Assembly: GCF_014695375.1 (NCBI RefSeq) | Contig: NZ_JACJOG010000059.1 | Span: 124,001 to 188,000 of the forward strand | Length of the DNA: 64,000 nt | Direction: 5' to 3' | Source: Coleofasciculus sp. FACHB-T130 | GTDB taxonomy: Bacteria; Cyanobacteriota; Cyanobacteriia; Cyanobacteriales; FACHB-T130 | Shown here: in pieces, positions 54,902 to 63,612 of the stretch | How the letters are laid out: each line of letters opens with the position of its first letter | How positions within the stretch are numbered: position 1 is the stretch's first letter | The notes under the pieces: model-generated | What the model saw: the letters and a program-made list of their open reading frames with translations, nothing else | Database searches by the model: none | What the model was told of the DNA's origin: nothing | Program-made: the position numbers and the translations under genes

Positions 54902-55510
54902 ATGATTCCTACCGTTATCGAACAATCAGGTCGTGGCGAACGTGCCTTTGATATCTACTCCCGGCTCCTCCGGGAACGCATCATCTTCCTGGGACAACAG
55001 GTTGATTCCGACCTTGCCAACTTAATCGTGGCTCAGCTGCTGTTTCTAGACGCTGAAGATCCAGAGAAAGACGTTTACCTGTATATCAACTCTCCCGGTG
55101 GTTCCGTCACCGCAGGTATGGGCATTTTTGACACGATGAATCAAATCCGCCCGGATGTTTGCACCATCTGCCTCGGATTAGCCGCTAGTATGGGCGCTTT
55201 CCTCCTCAGCGCGGGAGCTAAAGGCAAGCGGATGAGTCTGCCTCATTCCCGGATCATGATCCACCAGCCTCTCGGCGGCGCTCAAGGTCAAGCCACCGAT
55301 ATTGAGATTCAAGCCAAGGAAATCCTGTACCACAAAAGACAGCTGAACGAATATCTGGCTAAACACACAGGTCAGCCCATCGAGCGGATTGAGGAAGATA
55401 CCGAACGCGATTTCTTTATGTCGGCAGAGGAAGCCAAGGACTACGGTTTGATCGATCAGGTGATTAAACGCAGCCCCTCTGCTACCCGCACAGCCGTTGC
55501 AGCGGTATAG
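54902..55510 (+). CDS. clpP: ClpP protease subunit
   Basis: Serine peptidase subunit of the ATP-dependent Clp protease (with ClpC or ClpX). The triad is complete: S96 in [11 protein letters not shown]121 in [10 protein letters not shown] and D170 in [12 protein letters not shown]. The N-terminal axial-loop region and [12 protein letters not shown] are standard. Length 202 aa. Cyanobacteria have three ClpP and the inactive ClpR; the full triad rules out ClpR. No partner ATPase gene is adjacent. A GTAGGG palindrome follows the gene. Confidence 0.96.
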   Translation: MIPTVIEQSGRGERAFDIYSRLLRERIIFLGQQVDSDLANLIVAQLLFLDAEDPEKDVYLYINSPGGSVTAGMGIFDTMNQIRPDVCTICLGLAASMGAFLLSAGAKGKRMSLPHSRIMIHQPLGGAQGQATDIEIQAKEILYHKRQLNEYLAKHTGQPIERIEEDTERDFFMSAEEAKDYGLIDQVIKRSPSATRTAVAAV

Positions 55511-55645
55511 AGAATTAAAAGTTAACGGACGTGCAATTTCTGGTTAGCCCCTCCATCGAGCGGGGCTTGGGAGGATCGAGTCAAGCAAATGCTGTGAGAT
55601 CCCCTCAGGAACATAGATTAAATAACTTACGCTCGTTCACGTTTT

Positions 55646-55674
55646 GTAGGGACATGGCAATGCCATGCCCCTAC
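55646..55674. repeat. GTAGGGaCATGGCA palindrome after clpP
   Basis: Arms at 55646-55659 and 55661-55674 pair with one A-C mismatch and a one-base loop. The ends (GTAGGG / CCCTAC) match the glyA-side element at 17310-17331. No T-run, so termination is uncertain. Confidence 0.65.
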
Positions 55675-55806
55675 TACGCAAAAATAGGAGGTTAATCAAT
55701 CCACGATCCTTAGCTCCCGATCGATTGAGGGAGAAATACAGAAAATTACACATCCCGTCAATAAAAAATGGAGCTTCCCTCATTTTTTATTGCCAATGTT
55801 GCTCAG

Positions 55807-56667
55807 TTACTTTTCCGGTGTTGGGAGAGATTCAAGATAGCGCAGGAAATCCAGCAATTGTTCCTGATTCAGCTCCGAACGACCTCGCTTACCGTAGGTT
55901 CGCTTCAGATAATCTTTTCCTTGCTCAGCAGTCCAGCGCAAACGCTTAATTTCTACCGTCGTTCTAGCCATCGCTTCGGATAAGTCCATCTCCTCAGCAG
56001 CAGAACTTGTGCTACCGATAGTCATATCCATCGGACTTGGCTGAATGATCTCTTCGCTAGCGTGATAACCAGGCGATGCAGGCATTGACTGATTATGCTG
56101 GTTGCTAAACAAGCCTCCCGATATTTCTTCGGGTGTCTCGATCGCAGCATCATCCCCATAAAGCTCAGTATGGGCAGGGGAATACTCTTCTGCAAACGGG
56201 ACATCCTGATTCGATAGCACGACGGGAGGTGGTGAAGCAGCTTCTTTTTGTCCCCGATCTGAGAAGGACATTCCAGCCATATCATTGAAGCTGACTGGAT
56301 CGGAATACAGCCGATTTGGGCTTGGCTGCGAGGGGCTTTCTGACGGAATGACCGTTTCGCGTCTGGGGTTTGCGATCACCCCCACTGGCACCTCAACCGC
56401 AACAGTCTGTGTAATCTGAGCATCAGACTGCGTAACAGGCGCGTTACTTTGGGTAGAACTTCCAGCCGGAATTCCCAAACAGTTCAACGCTCTGGCTGTT
56501 GCCTTGTCTTCTGCCAGCTCAATCTCACCGGCTGCTGCCAAACCTGTCGCCAGGATTACACCTTCGACTTGAACAGCGGCTTTGACCACGTACTTTCCTT
56601 CATGAATGGTTAGTAACTCCGTGGTCAGGCTGCCTAAGGGATAACGAACTCGGAATTGAGAAAACAT
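55807..56667 (-). CDS. hypothetical protein with conserved N- and C-terminal modules, 286 aa
   Basis: Residues about 1-65 form a mixed alpha/beta module: VRYPLGSLTTELLTIHEGKYVVKAAV then GEIELAEDKATARALNCLGI. The A-x-K-A-x-A-R-A-L-x-x-LG pattern recalls Rad52-type single-strand annealing folds, but I cannot show homology. The middle (about 75-225) is low-complexity, Ser/Pro/Gln-rich and presumably disordered. The last 50 residues (RLRWTAEQGKDYLKRTYGKRGRSELN and FLRYLESLP) form a second compact basic module. I use ATG 56667 (MFSQFRVRYP) with GGAG upstream; a GTG at 56682 is the only earlier start. Function unknown. Confidence 0.7.
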   Translation of the reverse strand: MFSQFRVRYPLGSLTTELLTIHEGKYVVKAAVQVEGVILATGLAAAGEIELAEDKATARALNCLGIPAGSSTQSNAPVTQSDAQITQTVAVEVPVGVIANPRRETVIPSESPSQPSPNRLYSDPVSFNDMAGMSFSDRGQKEAASPPPVVLSNQDVPFAEEYSPAHTELYGDDAAIETPEEISGGLFSNQHNQSMPASPGYHASEEIIQPSPMDMTIGSTSSAAEEMDLSEAMARTTVEIKRLRWTAEQGKDYLKRTYGKRGRSELNQEQLLDFLRYLESLPTPEK

Positions 56668-57593
56668 AATACTCCACGCCACCCAAACCTAGTCGGGTTT
56701 TTTGGCTCCCATCAACGTTAAGTATAGTACGCCCCCTGAAAAACGATTTTAGAGAAGGTACCGCAAGAAACTAAAATAATTAGAGACTGTTCATCGGTAT
56801 GGTATAAAACCATTCGCTACTGCCCGCTACGCTCGCAAGTGACCGAGTCCGTTTCACAGTGGTTGGCTTGAGAAAAGGCAGTCAGACAAAGTGCTTGTCG
56901 TCGCTTTTGTCGTCAAGCACCTGAACAGAGAAAGCACTGGTTGCTGCCAGTCGCTGGTTGCATCCAGAGTTCTTGTTCGGGACATCTGCTTGATATTCGC
57001 AAAGGCGGGCTGAAGGAGGGATGGTTGCCTGACGATGTTCCCTTGACGCTCAACTGTGGACTGTAGATTAAAGACGACCAACCGTGGACTAGAGACTACC
57101 AAACGCAGCTGTCTGTTGTCCAAAATCTGTAAAAAGACAAAATTTTGTTTGTTTACAAAGTCTAAAATCGATAGTCCAAAATCTTCCGCTCGCGTAGTGT
57201 ATGCCGCGATTAACTGCGACTCCTCGCATAGCGTATATCGCGATATGCATCTCCTCGTGTAGCGCTAAGAAGGCTAGAGCATCGCGTTCGATGACGATGA
57301 CAAGGTTTCGCATACTGTAGGGTGAGAAACGCGCCACCCAGGTAGTAGCGAGACATCTGTTAAAAACGCGGCGAATTTGGCGCTGCCACATCAGGGTAAA
57401 AATACCCATGCTTTCCAAGCATGGCGTCAGGATAACAAGGAGAAAAATCGCTTTCAATCGTCAGCGGTCAACAGTCAGTAGTCGGCAAGAAGAAAGAAGC
57501 AACTGTTGTAGAGATAAGGTTAGCTCGTCTCTATCAGCTGACAAATGTAGACAAACAGAATTGTTTTTATGGTGGAGGCAAACTCATAGCTGC
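56668..57593. other. 926-base non-coding region with degenerate repeats
   Basis: No gene is supported here. Seen: direct repeats with CTCGCGTAGTGTAT at 57189, CTCGCATAGCGTAT at 57223 and CTCGTGTAGCG at 57254 (periods 34 and 31 bases); two back-to-back hairpins at 57394-57424 (GGGTA/TACCC then CCATGCTT/AAGCATGG); and GTCAGCGGTCAACAGTCAG debris at 57460-57480. Must hold the promoters of the 286-aa gene (leftward) and of the RNB gene (rightward). Confidence 0.55.
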
Positions 57594-59897
57594 ATGGAAT
57601 TTTCAATCGCTACACTACTTTCTAATTTCACAGATGACAAATTAGTCGCTCCTAAGGTTCTGGAAAAAAAACTGCGTTGCCAGGATGAAGAGAGCTTAAC
57701 TAAACTACAAATTGCCTTGGATGCCTTAGAAAAAATTGGCATTTTGGTCAAAGATCGCGGTAAGTATCGGCGCGTCCAAGAAGAAGATGTCGTCGAAGCC
57801 AAACTGCGCTGTTCGAGTAAAGGATTTTGCTTTGCCATTCAGGAGGTAGAAGGAGCGGAGGATATTTACGTCCGAGAGAGCCATCTGAGTACCGCTTGGA
57901 ATGGCGATCGCGTTCTCGTCAAAGTCACTAAAGAAGGAAACCGCAAACGCTCTCCCGAAGGGGAAGTGCGCCTGATTCTAGAACGAGCCAATCCCTCGGT
58001 CTTGGCACGAGTCAAGCAAGTCGAAACCGGCTTTAGAGCCGTCCCCCTAGACGATCGGCTGCTATTTGAACTGAATCTGCATCCGAACGGTCAAAACTTG
58101 GCGGAAGCCGTCGATTACCTGGTTCACGTCGAAGTTTTGCGCTATCCCCTGGCATCGCAGCCACCGATTGGCAAAGTCGCTCGCATTCTCGGCAGTAATG
58201 CAGAAGCCGCCGCAGACACGGATATTGTCTGTTGCAAGCACGACTTACCTCGCAACTTTCCGGCTGAGGTGCTGAGAGCCGCAGAGGAATTGCCCAAACA
58301 GCCGAGTCAAAAAGATTTCAAGCACCGGCTGGATTTGCGGAATTTGTTAACTCTTGCCTTTATTCCTGAACCTTCAGGAGCGAGAAGTGAGAACGAAACG
58401 GCTCAGCACGTCACAGAAAACGCTCTGACTCTTAACAAAACAGAGGCTGGACTGTGGCAGTTGGGCGTCCACATCACGGATGTTGCCCACTACATCGAGC
58501 CACAAGAAGCGCTGGATCGGGAAGCTCGCAAGCGGGGAAACACCGTCTATCTGGGAGACATGGTGCTGCCAATGCTACCGGATGCTGTTGCCAGTCGCTG
58601 CTCCTTGGTACCCGGCGAAGCTCGCTTAGCGATTTCGGTACTGTTAACTCTCGATTCCGCCACCGGACAAATGGTGGAATATGAGATTCAACCCACGGTG
58701 ATTCAAGTAGATCGCCAACTGAGTTATGACGAAGCGACAGCAATTTTAGAGCGTCATCAAGATGCCGAAGCGCCAGTGTTTGAAATGCTCAGTCAGTTGT
58801 TTTACGAGCTGAGTCCGGCAGTGAAAGCACAGCGCCTAGGGAGGGGAGGATTTGAACTGAATCTGCCCGGTACTCAATTGCCCTACAACGATGAAGGCAT
58901 CCTAGGAGCGATTGTATTTTCGGGAGGAGTGCGTTCTCTAGTCGTAGAGTTGATGCTCCTGGCAAATCAAGCGATCGCAACCCATTTGCAAGCACTCTTT
59001 CTGCCTGCAACGTATCGCATTCAGCCTTCTCCAGACCCGGAGGATGTGCAGGAATTGATGAAGTTGGCGAGTAATCTGGGCATGGAACTGCGCCTAGAGC
59101 AGGAAGAAGCGGTGACATCACGGGATTATCAACGTTTTACTCAAATGTTCGCTCAATCCCAGTCAGAGCGAGTCTTGATGTATCTGTTGCAGTCCACCCT
59201 GAGACCCTGTGGTTACAGTACAGCTCCCGGCTCTCACTTTGGTTTGGCTTTAGGGATAGGCGAGGACGAAAGCCCCTACACCCACTGTCTCTCACCGCTG
59301 CGACGCTACGCAGATTTACTGATGTCACGGGTATTGCTTGCCGTCTTTGAGAAAGGACGCGATCGCCGAACCACTCGCGCCAAAGAAAGCGTGAATCTGC
59401 GTCATAGTTCCGCCCAGGGCAATATCAACTGGAATGTCTTGCCACCAGACGTGCAAGAAGATTTAGAAAGCCAGCTACAGGGTATCGTTGTGCATCTCAA
59501 CGAGCGTGAAAAGCTGACTTCAGATGCACAAGCGGATCTGGAAGGACTCAAAAAAGCCGAGCTAATGAAGGAGCGCACGGGAGAGGTCTTCCAGGGCTTA
59601 ATTACCGGCGTCCAGTCTTACGGGTTCTTTGTGGAAATTGAAGACTTGCTAGTGGAAGGACTGGTACACGTCAGCTCTCTTAAAGATGACTGGTACGAGT
59701 TTCGCTCGCGTCATGCTTGCCTGGTTGGACGGAAAAGCCGCGTTTCTTATCGTCTAGGCGATCGCGTGGAAGTCCAAGTTAAGAGCGTTGATTACTATCG
59801 TCAGCAAATTGACTTGGTCATTGTCGGCGGCGGTAGCGAAGCCAGCAATGAGGATATAGAAGCAGATTCTTCTGTCGATCCTGAATTCGATGAATAG
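57594..59897 (+). CDS. RNB (RNase II/R) family protein with degenerate catalytic motif
   Basis: A 767-aa protein of the RNase II/R family. N-terminal winged-helix and cold-shock-like domains (1 to about 200), an RNB domain (about 245-600) with RLDLRNLLTLAF, LGVHITDVAHYIEP, GDMVLPMLPD and HCLSPLRRYADLL, and an S1 domain (about 665-745, ending in KSVDYYRQQIDLVIVG). Where active enzymes have T-I-D-x-x-x-A-x-D-x-D-D-A-L, residues 256-278 read FIPEPSG...AQHVTENAL, so the metal-binding aspartates are missing except perhaps one Glu. It may bind RNA without cutting it, or use an altered site. Start ATG 57594 (MEFSIATLL); the frame opens upstream. ubiX and a LapA-like gene follow. Confidence 0.85.
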   Translation: MEFSIATLLSNFTDDKLVAPKVLEKKLRCQDEESLTKLQIALDALEKIGILVKDRGKYRRVQEEDVVEAKLRCSSKGFCFAIQEVEGAEDIYVRESHLSTAWNGDRVLVKVTKEGNRKRSPEGEVRLILERANPSVLARVKQVETGFRAVPLDDRLLFELNLHPNGQNLAEAVDYLVHVEVLRYPLASQPPIGKVARILGSNAEAAADTDIVCCKHDLPRNFPAEVLRAAEELPKQPSQKDFKHRLDLRNLLTLAFIPEPSGARSENETAQHVTENALTLNKTEAGLWQLGVHITDVAHYIEPQEALDREARKRGNTVYLGDMVLPMLPDAVASRCSLVPGEARLAISVLLTLDSATGQMVEYEIQPTVIQVDRQLSYDEATAILERHQDAEAPVFEMLSQLFYELSPAVKAQRLGRGGFELNLPGTQLPYNDEGILGAIVFSGGVRSLVVELMLLANQAIATHLQALFLPATYRIQPSPDPEDVQELMKLASNLGMELRLEQEEAVTSRDYQRFTQMFAQSQSERVLMYLLQSTLRPCGYSTAPGSHFGLALGIGEDESPYTHCLSPLRRYADLLMSRVLLAVFEKGRDRRTTRAKESVNLRHSSAQGNINWNVLPPDVQEDLESQLQGIVVHLNEREKLTSDAQADLEGLKKAELMKERTGEVFQGLITGVQSYGFFVEIEDLLVEGLVHVSSLKDDWYEFRSRHACLVGRKSRVSYRLGDRVEVQVKSVDYYRQQIDLVIVGGGSEASNEDIEADSSVDPEFDE

Positions 59898-59903
59898 CTA
59901 ATC

Positions 59904-59945
59904 GTTAATGGCTCATGGTGTGTTCAACAACCATGAGCCATTAAC
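59904..59945. terminator. 16-bp hairpin between RNB and ubiX genes
   Basis: GTTAATGGCTCATGGT (59904-59919) and its perfect complement (59930-59945) enclose a ten-base loop, seven bases after the RNB stop. No T-run follows, so it may stabilise or process the transcript as much as terminate it. Confidence 0.65.
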
Positions 59946-59976
59946 TGTTTAGCTAATTCCTTATTACCCATTACCA

Positions 59977-60585
59977 ATGACCAAACCCCTTATCCTCGGC
60001 ATCACGGGTGCCTCTGGCTTAATTTATGCCGTGCGTGCCTTAAAATTTCTGCTCCAAGCTGAGTACAGCGTTGAACTGGTTGCCTCCAAATCTACTTACA
60101 TGGTTTGGCAGGCAGAGCAAAATATCCGGATGCCTGTAGAAGCAGTGGCACAGGAAATATTTTGGCGACAGCAAGCTGGAGTCGAAACGCAGGGTAAACT
60201 TTACTGCCATCCTTGGGGCGATGTGGGAGCCAATATTGCCAGTGGTTCCTTCCGCACCCTAGGGATGGTGATTATGCCGTGTAGTATGAGTACGGTGGCG
60301 AAACTGGCAGCTGGCTTAAGTTCCGACCTTTTGGAGCGAGCAGCAGATGTCCAACTCAAGGAAGGGCGGAAACTGGTTCTTGTGCCCCGCGAAACGCCCT
60401 TTAGCTTGATTCACCTGCGTAACCTGACGGCTTTGGCAGAAGCAGGTGCCCGAATTGTCCCAGCAATTCCTGCTTGGTATCACAATCCCCAAACAATTGA
60501 AGACTTAGTAGACTTTGTGGTGGCGCGTGCCTTAGATCAGCTAGATATTGACTGTATCCCGATTAACCGATGGGAAGGAAAATGA
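59977..60585 (+). CDS. ubiX: flavin prenyltransferase UbiX
   Basis: Makes prenylated FMN, the cofactor of UbiD-type decarboxylases, from FMN and dimethylallyl phosphate. Seen: LGITGASGLIYAVRAL (FMN phosphate loop), VASKSTYMV, YCHPWGDVGANIASGSF, MVIMPCSMSTVAKLAAG, and ERAADVQLKEGRKLVLVPRETPFSLIHL. Length 202 aa is standard. It follows the RNB gene and precedes a LapA-like gene, an order I recall as common in cyanobacteria. Confidence 0.95.
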   Translation: MTKPLILGITGASGLIYAVRALKFLLQAEYSVELVASKSTYMVWQAEQNIRMPVEAVAQEIFWRQQAGVETQGKLYCHPWGDVGANIASGSFRTLGMVIMPCSMSTVAKLAAGLSSDLLERAADVQLKEGRKLVLVPRETPFSLIHLRNLTALAEAGARIVPAIPAWYHNPQTIEDLVDFVVARALDQLDIDCIPINRWEGK

Positions 60586-60663
60586 AAAATTAAAAATGTA
60601 AAATTGAAAATACAAGAAGAAATTCTGCATTTTTAAGCTTTAATTTTTAATTTTTAATAGATT

Positions 60664-61401
60664 ATGCCTGCGATTCGGATTTTACTGCTGATGTTGGTGC
60701 TAGGGTCCGTAGCACTACTTGCTTTACAAAATTTGTCGCCGGTGCTAGCGCTGGTATTTTTGGGTGCTAAAACGCAAGCGCTACCTGTAGGGGTTTGGAT
60801 TTTGGCAGCGATCGCAACGGGTGCCCTGGCTGGCAGTTTCCTGCAATTGTTGAGCTATCTGCAACGGCGTCCCTTACAAGCACGCATCCGCAAACTAGAA
60901 GCCACAGAACCCCCTCGTTCCAACCAGTCGCGGCGTGAAACTGCCCAATCTACCTATACCACTCAACAAACCTCTACCACTCAACAAACCAGTTACACCC
61001 CTCCCCCTCCGCCAGAGCCAACGAATACCGATGCGGATGGAGATGACTGGGAAGAGGAGGTTGCGGAGGATGATGATTGGGGGGATGAATCCGAGGAACC
61101 ACGCGATCGCACTCCAAGCCGACAACCGTTTGCAAAAGAATCTGTAGCAGAACGTACAACCTACGAGCGTCAGCAAGAACCGAAAAGCGCCTCTCGATCG
61201 GGTTCCGTCTATTCTTACAGTTACCGGGAACCGCGCAATTCTGGGGTGGGAAAAACTGAAGCCGTTTATGATGCCAGTTACCGGGTAATTACCCCGCCCT
61301 ATCAGGAACCTGAACCTGTACGGAAAACCAATCCGGATGAGGACGACTGGGGATTTGAAGACGAGGACGACGAGTTTGACACTGATTGGAAGAACCGATA
61401 A
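60664..61401 (+). CDS. LapA-domain (DUF1049) membrane protein with acidic tail
   Basis: Two N-terminal transmembrane helices (about 5-24 and 40-62) carry the LapA-type pattern, including ALQNLSPVLALVFLG and GVWILAAIATGALAG. From residue about 75 a cytoplasmic tail runs through Thr/Gln-rich repeats (TQQTSTTQQT), Pro-rich and strongly acidic blocks (DWEEEVAEDDDWGDESEE and DEDDWGFEDEDDEFDTDW) separated by a basic Ser/Arg region. LapA proteins take part in lipopolysaccharide assembly in proteobacteria; in cyanobacteria the role is open. It lies 78 bases after ubiX. Confidence 0.82.
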   Translation: MPAIRILLLMLVLGSVALLALQNLSPVLALVFLGAKTQALPVGVWILAAIATGALAGSFLQLLSYLQRRPLQARIRKLEATEPPRSNQSRRETAQSTYTTQQTSTTQQTSYTPPPPPEPTNTDADGDDWEEEVAEDDDWGDESEEPRDRTPSRQPFAKESVAERTTYERQQEPKSASRSGSVYSYSYREPRNSGVGKTEAVYDASYRVITPPYQEPEPVRKTNPDEDDWGFEDEDDEFDTDWKNR

Positions 61402-61530
61402 GCCTAGAGGGTGACTTTTTTTTGCGAGGGTTTCCCTCAACCCCTCTCCGGGGAAGCATTCACACGCTTTATTATTTTGACTCCTGAATGCTCAAGTCAT
61501 TAACCCCAAGAATTAACTCTAAACTACTAC

Positions 61531-61722
61531 TTATAACCGCATCAGTTCGCGCGATTGCTGCTTGACAAGACCTGTCATTGCGGCTTTCTGCAAGGTCATG
61601 AAGGCATTAAAATCCTCATTGTCATACTTTTTTCTTAATAACTGTCGCAGTTGATCTTCAGCTTCAACGGTTAAATATCCAATAGTCAGTGCTTGTTCGA
61701 CAAGTTCGCGGATGAGCATCAT
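61531..61722 (-). CDS. small helical protein, paralog of the gene at 63673 (copy A)
   Basis: A 63-aa all-helical protein: LIRELVEQALTIGYLTVEAE, QLRQLLRKKYDNEDFNAFM, LQKAAMTGLVKQQSRELM. It aligns without gaps in the core to the gene at 63673-63900 (both have GYLTV-x-AE-x-QLR-x-LL and EDFNAFM-x-LQ-x-AAM). Two ATGs (61722 and 61719) compete; the ribosome binding site is weak. The pair flanks the STAND gene and both lie on the opposite strand. I recall such proteins in many filamentous cyanobacteria but not a function; they might be regulators or partners of the STAND protein. Confidence 0.75.
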   Translation of the reverse strand: MMLIRELVEQALTIGYLTVEAEDQLRQLLRKKYDNEDFNAFMTLQKAAMTGLVKQQSRELMRL

Positions 61723-62103
61723 AATTTTTCACCAACTCAATCAATACCAGGAGAAACCATTAGGTTTTGAAATAGGGAATTCACTTCAGTTAATTTACGG
61801 ATGCCTTTTCTGAGGCAGGGCAATATAATTGAGCCGCAGGGTAAGGTAATGCCGTTAAAACCTAGGAAAACCATCGCTTCACCTCTTTTCTCCCTCTCAA
61901 AGACTGTGAAATTTTAATGAACTTTAGATGAAAGTTAGATAAAGTCTCCCTAAAATTTAAGGATAGCCAAAATATTAAAGAAACTTCATCTAACAATCGT
62001 TATTAAATTCGTTAGAACTTCATCGTAACTTCGTTAGGATTTCATAATTAATCCGTTAGAATCAGGCGTTGACAGCCTTTATTGAGGTTAGCAACGCGAG
62101 AGA
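61723..62103. other. 381-base region upstream of the STAND gene
   Basis: Contains the 11-bp repeat array described separately, and otherwise AT-rich DNA without a reading frame. It separates the small leftward gene from the rightward STAND gene, so a shared divergent regulatory region is likely. Confidence 0.5.
61921..62062 (+). promoter_or_regulatory. tandem 11-bp direct-repeat array upstream of STAND gene
   Basis: Consecutive 11-mers from 62008 read TTCGTTAGAAC, TTCATCGTAAC, TTCGTTAGGAT, TTCATAATTAA, TCCGTTAGAAT (to 62062), five units in strict 11-base register, with CGTTAG repeated every 22 bases (62010, 62032, 62054). Two more 11-mers, ACTTTAGATGA and AAGTTAGATAA, lie at 61921-61942. An 11-base period is that of OmpR/PhoB-type winged-helix response-regulator boxes, so activator or repressor binding ahead of the STAND gene is inferred. 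The array ends 41 bases before the ATG. Confidence 0.55.
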
Positions 62104-63612
62104 ATGGTATCAACTGTTGAGCGGCAGGACGACGAGTTTACAGAAGCAGCAAATAATTGGCATTTGGAGAAGCTTTATCTAGATTTAGCATCTGCCAAAG
62201 GAAGGAGTTTGACGCCAGTTGAGAAGAAATTCTTAAGAGGATTGTTGTGTGGTTATAGTCCAGCAGAAATAGCAGACACTGTCTACAAAAGTCGCACTAG
62301 CAGTGCCGTTAGAGTTTACTTATCGAATGGGCTGTACAAATACATTCAAGAACTCCTGATTCGCCAGACGGGTGACGTTATAAAAATCAAGAACTGGAGC
62401 CGCGTCACCAACTTGCTCTCAAAAGCTGGATATAAAATAGATTCCGCTAACGTATCCGAACACGGTCAAGCTGAGACATCTGCCATCGGGACGGCGATCG
62501 CTTCCCAGGATTGGGAAGAAGTGATTGATGTAGCAGCTTACTACGGTTGCGAGGAAGAACTGGCAACCTTAGAGCAGTGGATTGTCCACGACAGCTGCCG
62601 CTTAGTGGCATTGTTGGGGATAGGGGGAATCGGGAAAACTGCTCTTGCTGTAAAGCTAGCAGAACAGATTCAGCAAGATTTTGAGTTTGTCATTTGGCGA
62701 TCGCTACGTCATGCTCCATCAGTTCAAGATTTGGTGGCAAACTTGGTTCAATTTCTGTCTCAAGGACAGGAAATCATCGGTGACGCAACCGCAGACGAGG
62801 GAATTTCCCTACTGATGGCTTATCTGCGATCGCATCGCTGTCTGATCATCCTCGATCGAGCAGAGGAAGTCTTATCTCCTATCCAACACGCTGGATACTA
62901 TCGTCCCGAATATGAGGGATATGGGGAACTGTTCCGACGTCTGGGAGAAGAACGCCATCCTAGCTGTCTGGTTCTCACCAGTCGGGAGAAACCGAAAGAA
63001 ATTGCATCCTTAGAAGGGGAAAACTTACCCATTCGTTCCTTAGAACTAAGGGGGTTGTCAGCATCCGATGGACAAGAGTTACTGCAACTCAAAGGTTTAG
63101 TTGGCTCAACCGAAGAATGTAGAGTCCTGATCAACCGCTATGCGGGAAATCCGCTAGTCCTGAAAATTGTAGCAACGACGATTCAAGATGTCTTTGACGG
63201 AAATATCACCGACTTTTTAGCAGAAGGGTTGGTTGTCTTTGGGGATATCCGAGATCTATTAGATCGGCAGTTCAATCGCCTCTCGGACTTAGAAAAAAAA
63301 GTAATGTACTGGCTGGCAATTCGTCACAAGTTAATTCCTATACGTTCCTTGCGAGACGAGGTGGTGCCGGGAGTATCGAAACGGCAGCAGCTAGAAGCAA
63401 TGGAATCTTTGCGACGGCGATCGCTGATTGAAAAAACCTCGAATAATTTCACCTTGCCACCTGTTGTCAGGGCGTATCTCGCTGACAAATTAGTTGAGCA
63501 GATTTGTGAAGAAATGACGACTAAAGATGTGGCTCTTTTATTAAGCTTGGGGCTAATTAACGCTCCATCTGGGAGATACGAAACCAACCGTCGTCTAACC
63601 TTACCGGGTTAA
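62104..63612 (+). CDS. STAND (NB-ARC) ATPase with N-terminal HTH, no sensor repeats
   Basis: Residues about 36-85 form a LuxR/HTH-like helix set (LTPVEKKFLRGLLCGYSPAEIAD then SSAVRVYLSNGLYKYIQ). The NB-ARC core has Walker A GIGGIGKTA (172-180), Walker B-like CLIILDRAEEV (246-256), sensor TSRE (292-295) and GNPL (348-351), followed by a winged-helix region (about 385-460). Related cyanobacterial proteins continue into WD40 or TPR sensor repeats after this point; here the chain stops at residue 502, directly after the region before the repeats. No sensor remains in this reading frame. Flanked on both sides by leftward genes for paralogous small helical proteins. Confidence 0.85.
   Translation: MVSTVERQDDEFTEAANNWHLEKLYLDLASAKGRSLTPVEKKFLRGLLCGYSPAEIADTVYKSRTSSAVRVYLSNGLYKYIQELLIRQTGDVIKIKNWSRVTNLLSKAGYKIDSANVSEHGQAETSAIGTAIASQDWEEVIDVAAYYGCEEELATLEQWIVHDSCRLVALLGIGGIGKTALAVKLAEQIQQDFEFVIWRSLRHAPSVQDLVANLVQFLSQGQEIIGDATADEGISLLMAYLRSHRCLIILDRAEEVLSPIQHAGYYRPEYEGYGELFRRLGEERHPSCLVLTSREKPKEIASLEGENLPIRSLELRGLSASDGQELLQLKGLVGSTEECRVLINRYAGNPLVLKIVATTIQDVFDGNITDFLAEGLVVFGDIRDLLDRQFNRLSDLEKKVMYWLAIRHKLIPIRSLRDEVVPGVSKRQQLEAMESLRRRSLIEKTSNNFTLPPVVRAYLADKLVEQICEEMTTKDVALLLSLGLINAPSGRYETNRRLTLPG

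Noticed and set aside
57056-57262. 68-aa plus-strand frame in the 926-base gap
   Set aside because: Built from the degenerate repeats; composition does not look like a protein.
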